From positions 1 through 64,000 of the forward strand of contig NZ_WTYU01000001.1 in the NCBI RefSeq assembly GCF_009827615.1: a stretch of DNA of 64,000 nt, given 5' to 3'. Source of the DNA: Allopontixanthobacter confluentis (lineage in GTDB: Bacteria > Pseudomonadota > Alphaproteobacteria > Sphingomonadales > Sphingomonadaceae). Positions 18,902-27,190 of this stretch are shown here, in pieces. The first letter of the stretch is position 1; each line of letters opens with the position of its first letter. The translations under genes were made by a program, and so were the position numbers. Under the pieces are notes generated by a model. The model ran no database searches. It worked only from the letters and a program-made list of their open reading frames with translations, and had not been told where the DNA came from.

Positions 18902-20005
18902 GTGATTCAACCGGTTATCCTGTGTGGAGGAAGTGGGACACGCCTGTGGCCGCGCAGCCGCGTATCCCGGCCCAAGCCCTTCGTCCCGCTGGTGGGCGAA
19001 TTAACCTTGTTCGAAGCCGCTTTGGACCGCGTTGCAGACCGGCAGGTTTTTGCCCCGCCAATTGTGGTGGCAGGCCCGCAGCACGTCAGTTTTATCGAAG
19101 CGCAGGCAGGCCATATTGACGGCTTGCGCATCATTGTGGAACCGGTGGGCCGCAATACCGCGCCAGCCATTGCGCTGGCGGCATCCATTCTTGCCCCAGG
19201 CACCATCATGCTGGTCTGCCCCAGCGATCACCACATTGCCGACAAGGCCGCATTCATTCACGCGGCACAAAGCGGCGCGGTGCTGGCAGGCGATAGCTGG
19301 CTGGTCGCTATCGGGGTCAAGGCAGACCGCCCCGAAACCGGCTATGGCTACATCCGCATTGGCGAGCCGCTAGGGGCCGGGGCAAGCGGATCACCGCAAG
19401 ACGGACCATGCCACATGATCGACCGTTTTGTTGAAAAGCCCGATGCAGCCCGCGCTGCCGAATTTCTGGCCGATGGCGGCTATTGCTGGAATGCCGGTAT
19501 TTTTGTGTTTGGTGCAGGGGCTTATCTGGAAAGCCTTGCCCATAACCGGCCGGATATGGCGCAGAATGCCCGGCTTTCGCTTGGCGATGCTCAGGGCGGA
19601 AATTCCCGAGGGGAAAGCCGGCAGGAAGGTCGCCCTCAGGGGCGTAGCGCCCTGATCCACCCTGACAGCACGCAGTTTTCGTCCATCACTGGCGAATCGG
19701 TTGATTATGCGGTGATGGAAAATGCCGAAAAGGCAGCGGTGGTGGTGGCCGACATGGGGTGGTCCGATATCGGGAATTGGCGCGCGCTTCGCGATGCGCG
19801 CACCGATGGTGGCGGCGGCAACAGTGTTACCGGCACAGCCGACCTGATCGGTTGCCGAAACGTGATGGTCGACAGTGACGGGCCGCGCGTCAGCGTCGTC
19901 GGGTTAGATGACATCATCGTCGTCGTCGATGGTAACGACATATTGGTGGTGTCGGCATCGGCCGCGCAGGATGTGGGCAAACTGCCCGGGGCGGCAGGCG
20001 CATGA
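18902..20005 (+). CDS. manC: Mannose-1-phosphate guanylyltransferase
   Basis: A 367-residue nucleotidyltransferase that makes GDP-mannose from GTP and mannose 1-phosphate. The nucleotide-binding signature VILCGGSGTRLWPRSR is at the N-terminus, followed by KPFVPL, the VCPSDHHI metal-binding segment, FVEKPD, YCWNAGIFVF and the late motif VDYAVMEN ... WSDIGNW. It is the short form without a fused isomerase domain; the isomerase is a separate overlapping gene just downstream. The start is GTG, with GGGAA a few bases upstream. An insert near residues 230-255 is Arg/Gly-rich and unlike typical family members. Confidence 0.92.
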   Translation: MIQPVILCGGSGTRLWPRSRVSRPKPFVPLVGELTLFEAALDRVADRQVFAPPIVVAGPQHVSFIEAQAGHIDGLRIIVEPVGRNTAPAIALAASILAPGTIMLVCPSDHHIADKAAFIHAAQSGAVLAGDSWLVAIGVKADRPETGYGYIRIGEPLGAGASGSPQDGPCHMIDRFVEKPDAARAAEFLADGGYCWNAGIFVFGAGAYLESLAHNRPDMAQNARLSLGDAQGGNSRGESRQEGRPQGRSALIHPDSTQFSSITGESVDYAVMENAEKAAVVVADMGWSDIGNWRALRDARTDGGGGNSVTGTADLIGCRNVMVDSDGPRVSVVGLDDIIVVVDGNDILVVSASAAQDVGKLPGAAGA

Positions 20006-20868
20006 CACAAGCCGTCAGGCTGCGGCCCCGTATGGTCGAAAAAATCTGGGGCAGCAGCAGCCTTCCGCCACCGTTCAGCAACAAAGGCGACCAGAGGATC
20101 GGCGAAGTCTGGTTTGATGTGCCCCCGGAAATGAACAATGTGCTGGTGAAATATCTGTTCACCAGTGAAAAACTGTCCGTCCAGGTCCACCCATCCGATC
20201 TGGATATGCCGGCTGGCCAGTGCGGCAAGGACGAATGCTGGCTGGTGCTGGATGCCGTGCCGAATGCAAGGCTGGCACTGGGGTTCAAACAGGATATCAG
20301 CGCGCAGGCGATGCGCGCTGCTGCACTGGACGGTTCGATTGAGGATCTGCTGGAATGGCATGATGCGAGGCCGGGCGATTTTTTCTACCTGCCATCAGGC
20401 ACGGTGCATGCCATCGGGCCGGGCATCAGCCTGGTAGAAGTGCAGCAAAATTGCGACATTACTTACCGATTGTTCGATTATGGACGGCTGGATCACGGGC
20501 GTCCGCGCGCGCTGCATCTGGATCAGGCGGTGGCGGTGGCCATTGGCGCGCCCCATCCTGCCGCATTGCGCAAATCATGCGGTATGGCGGGCAATACTCC
20601 CCTGCTGGAAGGGCCGGTCTTCCGCATAGACCGGCTGGCAGGTGCACCCACCGACAGCGTGCTCGCGCGCTATGCTGGCGCCGTGCTGGCAGTGCCGCTG
20701 GCAGGGGCCATAAAGGTAGACACGCTGACTGTCAGGGCAGGCGAATGCTGCCTGCTGCCAGACCTTGCCAGCGCGGATTTTTCCCAATCCCTGTCAGCCC
20801 TGATTACCCAGCCGGTGCGCCAGTGCCTCGCCGAAGACTATGCGACGGTGAATTTCGCCAGCAACTGA
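20002..20868 (+). CDS. manA: Class I mannose-6-phosphate isomerase
   Basis: A 288-residue cupin-type isomerase that interconverts fructose 6-phosphate and mannose 6-phosphate, the first step toward GDP-mannose. The zinc-site motifs are VQVHPSD and GKDECWLVLDA, then FFYLPSGTVHAIG and EVQQNCDITYRLFDYGR. The ATG overlaps the manC stop (ATGA), so the two are translated together and probably feed polysaccharide synthesis. The 3' end overlaps the end of the convergent bacteriophytochrome gene by 31 bp. Confidence 0.92.
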   Translation: MTQAVRLRPRMVEKIWGSSSLPPPFSNKGDQRIGEVWFDVPPEMNNVLVKYLFTSEKLSVQVHPSDLDMPAGQCGKDECWLVLDAVPNARLALGFKQDISAQAMRAAALDGSIEDLLEWHDARPGDFFYLPSGTVHAIGPGISLVEVQQNCDITYRLFDYGRLDHGRPRALHLDQAVAVAIGAPHPAALRKSCGMAGNTPLLEGPVFRIDRLAGAPTDSVLARYAGAVLAVPLAGAIKVDTLTVRAGECCLLPDLASADFSQSLSALITQPVRQCLAEDYATVNFASN

Positions 20869-23405
20869 GCAATGTCATCCTTGGTATAGGGTTTTTTCAA
20901 CACTGCCATGGCGCCCTTTTCATTCAGCTCGTCCGCCATTTCGCCGTAACCTGTGGCAAAGGCGAAGGGAATCCGCAGGCTGTGCAACTTCTGGGCGACC
21001 AGATCGCTGGTTTCGTCGCCAAGGTTGTAATCAAGAATGGCCAATTGCGGCGCGTCATCCTCAATAAGGCGCAGGGCAGCCTTGACCGTGCTGGCCATTG
21101 TCACCGTATCAATGCCGAGCTGCCGCAGGCAGTCTTCGGAATCCAGCGCAATGATCATGCTGTCTTCAACCAGCAATACGTGGTTCAATTCGTCGGCAAT
21201 CGGATTGTCAGACGCCGATTGCTCATCGCTAAGTTTTTTGACGGCGTCGGCGCTTTCCATGGCGCGGGTGTACTGCGTTACAAAGCGATTGGGAATGAGG
21301 AATTGCGCCTGCACGCCCCCCAGCTTGTAATGCACCTTTGCATCGCCGCCAATTTCATAGGGGATTGACCGTTCGATGATGGTCGAGCCGAAACCGCGGC
21401 GCGTCGGCGGCTTCACCGCTGGCCCACCCATTTCGCGCCAGTCGATCAGCAGATCATCATGAATGTCGCGGCTCAGCGTGATGGCAAGCGTGCCGCTGCT
21501 GTCGCACAGGCTGCCATATTTGGCCGAGTTGGTCATCATTTCGTGCATCACCAGCGCCAGCACGGTATAGGCTTCCGGCGCGACCAGAACATCAACCCCG
21601 CTGATGACAATCCGGTCTTCCTTGCCCGCGAAGAAGGCTTCGGCCTCTGATGTAATCAGTTCCTTCAGCGATGCCGGATTCCAGTTTTCCTTGGTGATGT
21701 TGTCATGCGCCTTGGCCAGCGCCGACACGCGGCCACCGATAAGATCGATGAAACTGCCGACATCCCCCGCTTCCGAACGGGACTGATTGATCAGCCCGCG
21801 GATGAGGTTGAGGATGTTGCGAACCCTGTGGTTGAGTTCGGCAATCAGCAATTCCTGCTGTTCCTTGGCGCGCGCCAGTTCGCGCACCGCATCGTCAGTA
21901 ACCCTCAGGATGACTTCCAGCAAGGTGACGCGCAGCGATTCTGCCATTTGCAATTCTGCTTCGGTCCAGTCAGCGCTCTTGTCGTCGATCTGCTGCTGCC
22001 ATGCGGCAAAGCTTTTACGCGGCGAAAGGCGCGCTTCGCCGTTGGACGTTTCAACCGGTTTTTCCGGATTGCCGGCCCATGTCACAGATTGCTTCAACGG
22101 CCGCCGCCACAGCACAAAATAATCTCGCGGCCGCCGTGATACAGGGATGATGAGCGCGCCTGCCAGCCGGTCGGCAAATGCCGCTGCGGCAGGGACATTT
22201 TGGGCGAGGTGGGAACTGGCAATGACCGAACTGGTCGCCGACGTGTTCAGCCCGCGTACCAGCGCCTGGAATTCAGCCTCGGTCGGCGCAATCCCGCGCT
22301 TCTGGTAATTGCCATCGACATAAGCGCTGGACCCGTCATGCGGGATGACATCGGCGATTGCCTGGCCAAGTGTCGGCAGGCTGTCCACCAGCGAAACACC
22401 GCCAGCCAGCCGCGCCATCAGCCGGTCATGTAGCTTGCGCCCATCCTGCCACAGCTGCGATTTGCGTTCCGAAATGGTGCGATCAAGCTGCAGGGAAAAA
22501 ATCTGCGAGAACAGCTCTGCACTGGTGCGCTGCGAATAGGGCAGAATACGCGGAGTGCGATGGTGGCAGGCAAACAGACCCCATAATTTGCCGCGGATGA
22601 CAATCGATATGGAGAGCGATGCCGCGATACCCATGTTCTGGAGGTATTCGATGTGCACGGGCGACACAGCCCGCAGGCTGCTGAGGCTTAAATCCAGCGT
22701 CTGGCCGTCGAACGAGACACTGGGTTCAATGGGCACCGGCACCGCATTCACATCGCTGATGATGCGAAACAGGTTGCGCAGATACAGGGCGCGGGCCTGC
22801 TGGGGGATGTCGGATTTGGGATAGCGCAGGTGCAGAAACGGTTCGAGGTCAGCTTCCACAGCCTCGGCGATCACTTCGCCAGTGCCATCAGGATGGAATT
22901 TGTAGACCATCACCCGGTCAAACAGGAGCAGGTCTTTTAGATGTTCAGCAGCGCTCTGACACAGGATGTTTTCGTCCTGATACAGGTCAAGATCGGTGAT
23001 CATGGGCCGTAAAACGCCGGAACTGTCCGCATGGGATTTGGCATCATGCGGTTCAAATTCGATGACGATATGCCCATCGATCTGATGCAGCGCCACATCC
23101 AGCAGCGCTTCCCTGCTTGTCAGGGCCACACCGAATATCCGCTCCACCGTATCGGCATGGCTGATCCGGCGCAAACCTGCCTGCAAGGCGGCCAGCCCTT
23201 CGGGCAGAATGAACTGGCTGAGCAACATACCCGCGCCAATATCATCCGTGCTGCCCAGAATTTCTCCGGCGTTGACCGAATGGTGGGTGATGATCCAGTC
23301 GCTGTTGACAGCAATCAGGCCGCCAAAAGGCTGGATCATGTTCAACTGGTGTATCGGTTCGCGGTCGCACTGGGTGAGATCGGCTTGCGGATCATTAAGT
23401 CTCAT
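20838..23405 (-). CDS. bphP: Bacteriophytochrome, HWE/HisKA_2 histidine kinase with C-terminal receiver
   Basis: An 855-residue red/far-red photoreceptor. C13 in TQCDREPIH is the expected biliverdin-attachment cysteine. The PAS-GAF-PHY photosensory core (to about residue 500) carries the GAF signature PKSDIPQQAR and the chromophore-pocket CHHRTPR. The output is a HWE/HisKA_2 kinase with the box AELNHRVRNILN, an ATPase domain, and then a fused receiver domain (VLLVEDSMI ... LDYNLG ... KKPYTK). Its start overlaps the stop of the heme oxygenase gene (4 bp), giving chromophore and apoprotein from one message. Related fused receivers occur in other alphaproteobacterial phytochromes and may damp or relay the signal. 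Confidence 0.95.
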   Translation of the reverse strand: MRLNDPQADLTQCDREPIHQLNMIQPFGGLIAVNSDWIITHHSVNAGEILGSTDDIGAGMLLSQFILPEGLAALQAGLRRISHADTVERIFGVALTSREALLDVALHQIDGHIVIEFEPHDAKSHADSSGVLRPMITDLDLYQDENILCQSAAEHLKDLLLFDRVMVYKFHPDGTGEVIAEAVEADLEPFLHLRYPKSDIPQQARALYLRNLFRIISDVNAVPVPIEPSVSFDGQTLDLSLSSLRAVSPVHIEYLQNMGIAASLSISIVIRGKLWGLFACHHRTPRILPYSQRTSAELFSQIFSLQLDRTISERKSQLWQDGRKLHDRLMARLAGGVSLVDSLPTLGQAIADVIPHDGSSAYVDGNYQKRGIAPTEAEFQALVRGLNTSATSSVIASSHLAQNVPAAAAFADRLAGALIIPVSRRPRDYFVLWRRPLKQSVTWAGNPEKPVETSNGEARLSPRKSFAAWQQQIDDKSADWTEAELQMAESLRVTLLEVILRVTDDAVRELARAKEQQELLIAELNHRVRNILNLIRGLINQSRSEAGDVGSFIDLIGGRVSALAKAHDNITKENWNPASLKELITSEAEAFFAGKEDRIVISGVDVLVAPEAYTVLALVMHEMMTNSAKYGSLCDSSGTLAITLSRDIHDDLLIDWREMGGPAVKPPTRRGFGSTIIERSIPYEIGGDAKVHYKLGGVQAQFLIPNRFVTQYTRAMESADAVKKLSDEQSASDNPIADELNHVLLVEDSMIIALDSEDCLRQLGIDTVTMASTVKAALRLIEDDAPQLAILDYNLGDETSDLVAQKLHSLRIPFAFATGYGEMADELNEKGAMAVLKKPYTKDDIAQLLAKFTVA

Positions 23406-23983
23406 GCAGGAATTCTCGTCGGATTAGTGATGCTCGTCGGATTTAAGGTCTTTGCGGTTTCGAAACATGCGAAAACCGCAATGGCGCCGCGTGCCGCACG
23501 TTGCGTTGTGGCGTCAGAAACGGGTTGGTCAAGCAACGGTTTTATCGCGCCCCAAAAGGCTGGCATCGCGTCGCCGGCCAGAAATGTAGCAGGCCAGTCT
23601 TCGCCGCTGTGGCGGCGCATCCGGGCCAGCATTGTACGGTTGCCCATGGATGATCCCCCCAACGCCCACGCAATGCCCAGCGGTTCAATATCCGCAGCAG
23701 GAACAAAGGCAGGGAACTGCACGTCCATCGATGATCCAAGGCTGAACAGATCCTGCGCGATAAGGCCGGACTGGCGCGGCGGCATCAAATGGCCCGGCAT
23801 ATGGGCGGCGCACCATTGTTCTAACGGCACGCGGGCGGCGTATTGAATGTGCAGAAATTGGCAATATTCATCACGGTCTGCCAAATCGAGCGTGCCCAGT
23901 GTGGCGTCCAGCGCATCATGCGCGGATTTTGTGATGGTTCGCAATTGCGATCGTAAATTCGGCCGATCCGTTTTCGGTGACAC
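23402..23983 (-). CDS. bphO: Biliverdin-producing heme oxygenase
   Basis: A 193-residue heme oxygenase-like protein that would open heme to biliverdin for the neighbouring bacteriophytochrome. The likely proximal heme ligand is the histidine in TKSAHDALD near the N-terminus, and the distal helix has the glycine-rich LGGSSMGNR segment. The GTG at 23981-23983 is preferred because a GGAGG site lies 5 nt before it; a TTG six codons upstream would place that site inside the gene. It overlaps bphP by 4 bp. Confidence 0.9.
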   Translation of the reverse strand: MSPKTDRPNLRSQLRTITKSAHDALDATLGTLDLADRDEYCQFLHIQYAARVPLEQWCAAHMPGHLMPPRQSGLIAQDLFSLGSSMDVQFPAFVPAADIEPLGIAWALGGSSMGNRTMLARMRRHSGEDWPATFLAGDAMPAFWGAIKPLLDQPVSDATTQRAARGAIAVFACFETAKTLNPTSITNPTRIPA

Positions 23984-24183
23984 ACTTCCCTCCGTACGCA
24001 AAGTAACGTGGGATCGTATTCACCGCGTCAACCTGGCGTTAAACGGGGCATACAGCTTGCGCACTGCATCTGGTATCCCCTAACCGCCTAGCGTATCAAT
24101 TCTCCACATGGCGTTAGGTTCCTGTTTTTTTGCAGGCCATTTGTGGCTGTGAAATCGGTTTTTGCAAGCAAGGTGTGCCTCTG

Positions 24184-24624
24184 ATGATTGCCGAGACTAT
24201 TCAACTGGCGCTTGCACCGGTTTTTGTGCTGGTGGCTATCGGTAATATCATGAACCTGCTGTCCACTCGCCTTGGCCGGGTGGTGGACCGCAGCCGGATG
24301 ATGCAGGCGCGCCACAAAGAAACCGAAGGGGCAGAGCACGACCAGCTGGTGCTTGAATTCCGTTCACTAGACCGGCGCATCCACCTGATCGGCCGCGCCA
24401 TTTTGCTTCTGGTGCTGAGCGGCCTGACCATTGGCCTGACCGTGGTACTGCTGTTTGTAGGCGAACTGGTGCACAAGAACCTGCCGCAGATGGCCGCGGC
24501 TGCCTTCATTGCCGCCATCGGTCTTTTGATGACGGCCCTGCTGCTGTTTCTTCAGGAAACGCGCGAAGCATCGGCCGCCTTGCGCATTCCGGAAGATTAT
24601 CTGGAGCTTGACCGCTCACTCTAG
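24184..24624 (+). CDS. DUF2721-family membrane protein
   Basis: A 146-residue protein with three hydrophobic helices (residues ~5-27, ~75-97, ~105-128). Between helix 1 and 2 lies the family segment NLLSTRLGRVVDRSRMMQARH ending with an acidic stretch. DUF2721 proteins are widespread in proteobacteria and have no assigned function. The ATG at 24184 puts helix 1 at the N-terminus, with AAGG 10 nt before it. Divergent from bphO across a 200-bp gap. Confidence 0.8.
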   Translation: MIAETIQLALAPVFVLVAIGNIMNLLSTRLGRVVDRSRMMQARHKETEGAEHDQLVLEFRSLDRRIHLIGRAILLLVLSGLTIGLTVVLLFVGELVHKNLPQMAAAAFIAAIGLLMTALLLFLQETREASAALRIPEDYLELDRSL

Positions 24625-24690
24625 CGCCCGGGGGCATTCAAGACGGAGCGGCCATTCGACAGAGGCGGCCATTCAGTAGGAAATCTTGCC

Positions 24691-24987
24691 CTATTTGAGC
24701 AGCTTCTGGCCCTGATGTTTGATCGCCCCTGCAATCATCGGCTCAATGAAACTGAGCGCCATCGGCAGGGCAATCTGGAACACCAGCTGGCTGTCTTCAA
24801 TGTCGACAGTGCCTTTCAAATCCTGCCCCATGGCGCGCACGGTCAGGTTCATGCGGTCTTCGCTGGGCCAGTCGGTCATCACCTCGGCCATTCCGCCCGG
24901 AATGTGGTTGGCAATTTCATGGCTGCGGTTGCGCAGGCGATCGCGCACAGTTTCGCGCGGTATATCAAACGGTACGGCAACGCGCAT
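24691..24987 (-). CDS. Polyhydroxyalkanoic acid system family protein (PHA_gran_rgn)
   Basis: A 98-residue protein matching the small family annotated as a putative polyhydroxyalkanoate-system protein: an N-terminal segment on VPFDIPRETVRDRLRNR, then a beta-rich DWPSEDRMNLTVRAMGQ stretch, and a C-terminal helix ending in lysines. Its ATG overlaps the stop of the preceding gene (TGATG), so it is translationally coupled as the third gene of the telA operon. No other PHA gene is near, so a role in granule formation is only what the family name suggests. Confidence 0.75.
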   Translation of the reverse strand: MRVAVPFDIPRETVRDRLRNRSHEIANHIPGGMAEVMTDWPSEDRMNLTVRAMGQDLKGTVDIEDSQLVFQIALPMALSFIEPMIAGAIKHQGQKLLK

Positions 24988-25787
24988 CAATTGGTATCCT
25001 TGTTCGTATCAGGGGTCCTGCCCGGTACTATGCCCGGTTTCATGGCGGGGATCATTCCGGCTGAACCATCAGCGGCATTGCCATATTTATAATCGAGATA
25101 ACGGTGTTTTATCGCCAGATCGTCCAGCGCGCCATCAGCCAGCTGCCGGGTCACACTGTCAATTTCTGCGCTGATCCGGCCAAGCCCTTCCGTCAATTGC
25201 TGGTCGGGGGTTGCGCCGGCGCGTGTCTCGCCGCGCAGCTGGGTAGGCACCTTGCGATAGGAATCGACCATTTCGGGCAGATGTTCACCCACCAGCTTGC
25301 GCACTTCGCGTGCTGCGGGGTGGTTCTGATCGATGGTCTTCAATTGCAGGCCCAGCGCATCCAGCTGCACGCCGATCTGATCGACCATGGTGATAGCCGG
25401 CGGCGGCAGGGCCGGGCGCTGCGCTTCCAGCCACAATTCCGTCCGTCCGACCATTTGCGCAACATCGCCCTTGGTCAGATCAGCCCGGTTGGGCACTTTC
25501 ATTTTGGGAAAAACGGTGAACGCGGCAATTGCCGCAAGAATGGCGAAGAAAGTCACCATCACGCCTGCAAAACCGATCCCGTCAATAATCAGGCCTGCCA
25601 TCATCGCGGCAATCACAATGGCGCCAATCGCCATCACGATGCGCTTGACCTTGCGCACCATATGCTGCGTTTTCAGTTCGGCTGAGCCCTTGCCAATGGA
25701 CACACGGCGCCCGCCCTGCCGCTGCACTTGCAGGCTGTTGCCTGCAGCCGACATGATGCGGTCGCTATCCCGGGTAAGGTCGGCCAT
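24987..25787 (-). CDS. Two-helix membrane protein, XpaC-like partner of TelA
   Basis: A 266-residue protein with two adjacent membrane helices (residues ~49-70 and ~73-94) and a largely helical cytoplasmic C-terminal half ending in a Lys/Asp/Thr tail. XpaC-family proteins have this layout and are often encoded next to TelA, as here; identification rests more on layout and context than on a motif. Its start and stop both overlap neighbours by one base (TGATG on each side). Confidence 0.55.
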   Translation of the reverse strand: MADLTRDSDRIMSAAGNSLQVQRQGGRRVSIGKGSAELKTQHMVRKVKRIVMAIGAIVIAAMMAGLIIDGIGFAGVMVTFFAILAAIAAFTVFPKMKVPNRADLTKGDVAQMVGRTELWLEAQRPALPPPAITMVDQIGVQLDALGLQLKTIDQNHPAAREVRKLVGEHLPEMVDSYRKVPTQLRGETRAGATPDQQLTEGLGRISAEIDSVTRQLADGALDDLAIKHRYLDYKYGNAADGSAGMIPAMKPGIVPGRTPDTNKDTN

Positions 25788-27007
25788 CAGCCTTCAATCG
25801 ACAGGAGGCTGGATTCGCTCACCTGCTTTGATGCTTGCGCCTGCCCTTCGGCGCGGGCGATATAGCCTTTGGATTTCTGCACTTCATCCGACAGCACATT
25901 GACGGTCTGCTTCATGGAAGACAGCGCTTCCAGCTTGAACCGGTCAACTTCATCCATCGTATCGTAGATATTCTGGAACGCGCGCTGCAATGTTTCCAGC
26001 GGGATGGTGGAACTGGCGGCCTGCTGGTGAATCTTGCCGGTCTGGTCGCGCAGCATGGTGCTGGTGGAATCGATGATGCCGGCGGTGGTTTCATTGAGCG
26101 CGGTAATCTGGCCCAGCACCAGCCGCTGGTTGGTCATGGCTTCGGCCACGGTCACAGCTGTGCGTAATGCGCCCACGGTGGTGGTGCTGGCGCGGTCCAC
26201 GCCCTTGACCAGTTCGACATTGTTCTTTTTGACCAGGTCCAGCGCAAGATAACCCTGCACGCTGACGGCCATCTGGGTCAGCAAATCCTGCGTCCGCTGG
26301 CGAACATAGAACAGCGCGGTTTCGCGCACCGCCTTGGCCTTGGCCGGATCGGTCGCATCCAGTTCCAGCGCCTTTTCTTCCAGCTTATCATCCAGGCTTT
26401 TGGAAATGACGATCATCTGTTCCAGATTGCCCATGGCTTCCCACAGTTTCTGACGTTCCACATCAATGGCGGCATTATCCATGATCAGCTCGTCCTTGCC
26501 CGACGCAAGATTGCCAAGGATGGACTGGATATGCGTCTGCGCGCTTTGATAGCTGCGGAAATAATTGGTCAGCTTGTTGCCGAAAGGAATGATGCCGAGA
26601 ATCTTGCGTGGGCCGGACAATTTGCCCCGCTTGCCAGGGTCAAGGTCTTCCACCACGCGGCGCAATTCCGCCAGATCGGCGCCTACGCCTTCATCCTTGT
26701 CCATCGCGCGGATCGGCCGGTCGAGGAACCGGTTGGACATTTGCGAGGCGGCAGCAATTTCCTTGCGGCCCATATTGGTCAGCTGATCCACTTTCTGGCC
26801 AAATTCAGGCGAATTGGCATCTGCTGCGATCAGGTCGGCCACAAATGAATCGACCTTGGTCTGCAATTTGGACTGAATTTCCTCGGATACAGGAACCAGC
26901 CCGGCGGCCTTTTCGGCAGTCACCTTCGGCACCGGATCGGGCGCGGTCAATTCCAGATCAATCGCGGTAGCGGTTCTGGTTTGGCCATTGTTCTGCGATG
27001 CGCTCAT
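25787..27007 (-). CDS. telA: Toxic anion resistance protein TelA family
   Basis: A 406-residue soluble, mostly helical protein of the TelA/KlaA family. Typical segments are the helix-rich NMGRKEIAAASQMSNRFL, PFGNKLTNYFRSYQSAQ, and the C-terminal DEVDRFKLEALSSMKQTV. The family is linked to tellurite and other stress tolerance and to the terZ/terD gene network, but its biochemistry is not settled. The ATG at 27007 has an AGGT site 9 nt before it. It is the first gene of a three-gene overlapping operon and is divergent from the DUF389 gene across a 183-bp gap. Confidence 0.9.
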   Translation of the reverse strand: MSASQNNGQTRTATAIDLELTAPDPVPKVTAEKAAGLVPVSEEIQSKLQTKVDSFVADLIAADANSPEFGQKVDQLTNMGRKEIAAASQMSNRFLDRPIRAMDKDEGVGADLAELRRVVEDLDPGKRGKLSGPRKILGIIPFGNKLTNYFRSYQSAQTHIQSILGNLASGKDELIMDNAAIDVERQKLWEAMGNLEQMIVISKSLDDKLEEKALELDATDPAKAKAVRETALFYVRQRTQDLLTQMAVSVQGYLALDLVKKNNVELVKGVDRASTTTVGALRTAVTVAEAMTNQRLVLGQITALNETTAGIIDSTSTMLRDQTGKIHQQAASSTIPLETLQRAFQNIYDTMDEVDRFKLEALSSMKQTVNVLSDEVQKSKGYIARAEGQAQASKQVSESSLLSIEG

Positions 27008-27190
27008 CTGTTGATACCTGTTTTTGCGTGGCTGCCAGTGGCAGCGAAATTGAACTTTCGACAGTGTATTAAGGTCATAAGACACGAAGTTCAAGATTTT
27101 TGCCGCATGGCGCAGGCTTCGTCCATCCTTTCATATGAAAAACAATCACGCTAACGCTTTACCGCAGTACGCATCATCGCCAGGGGCACA

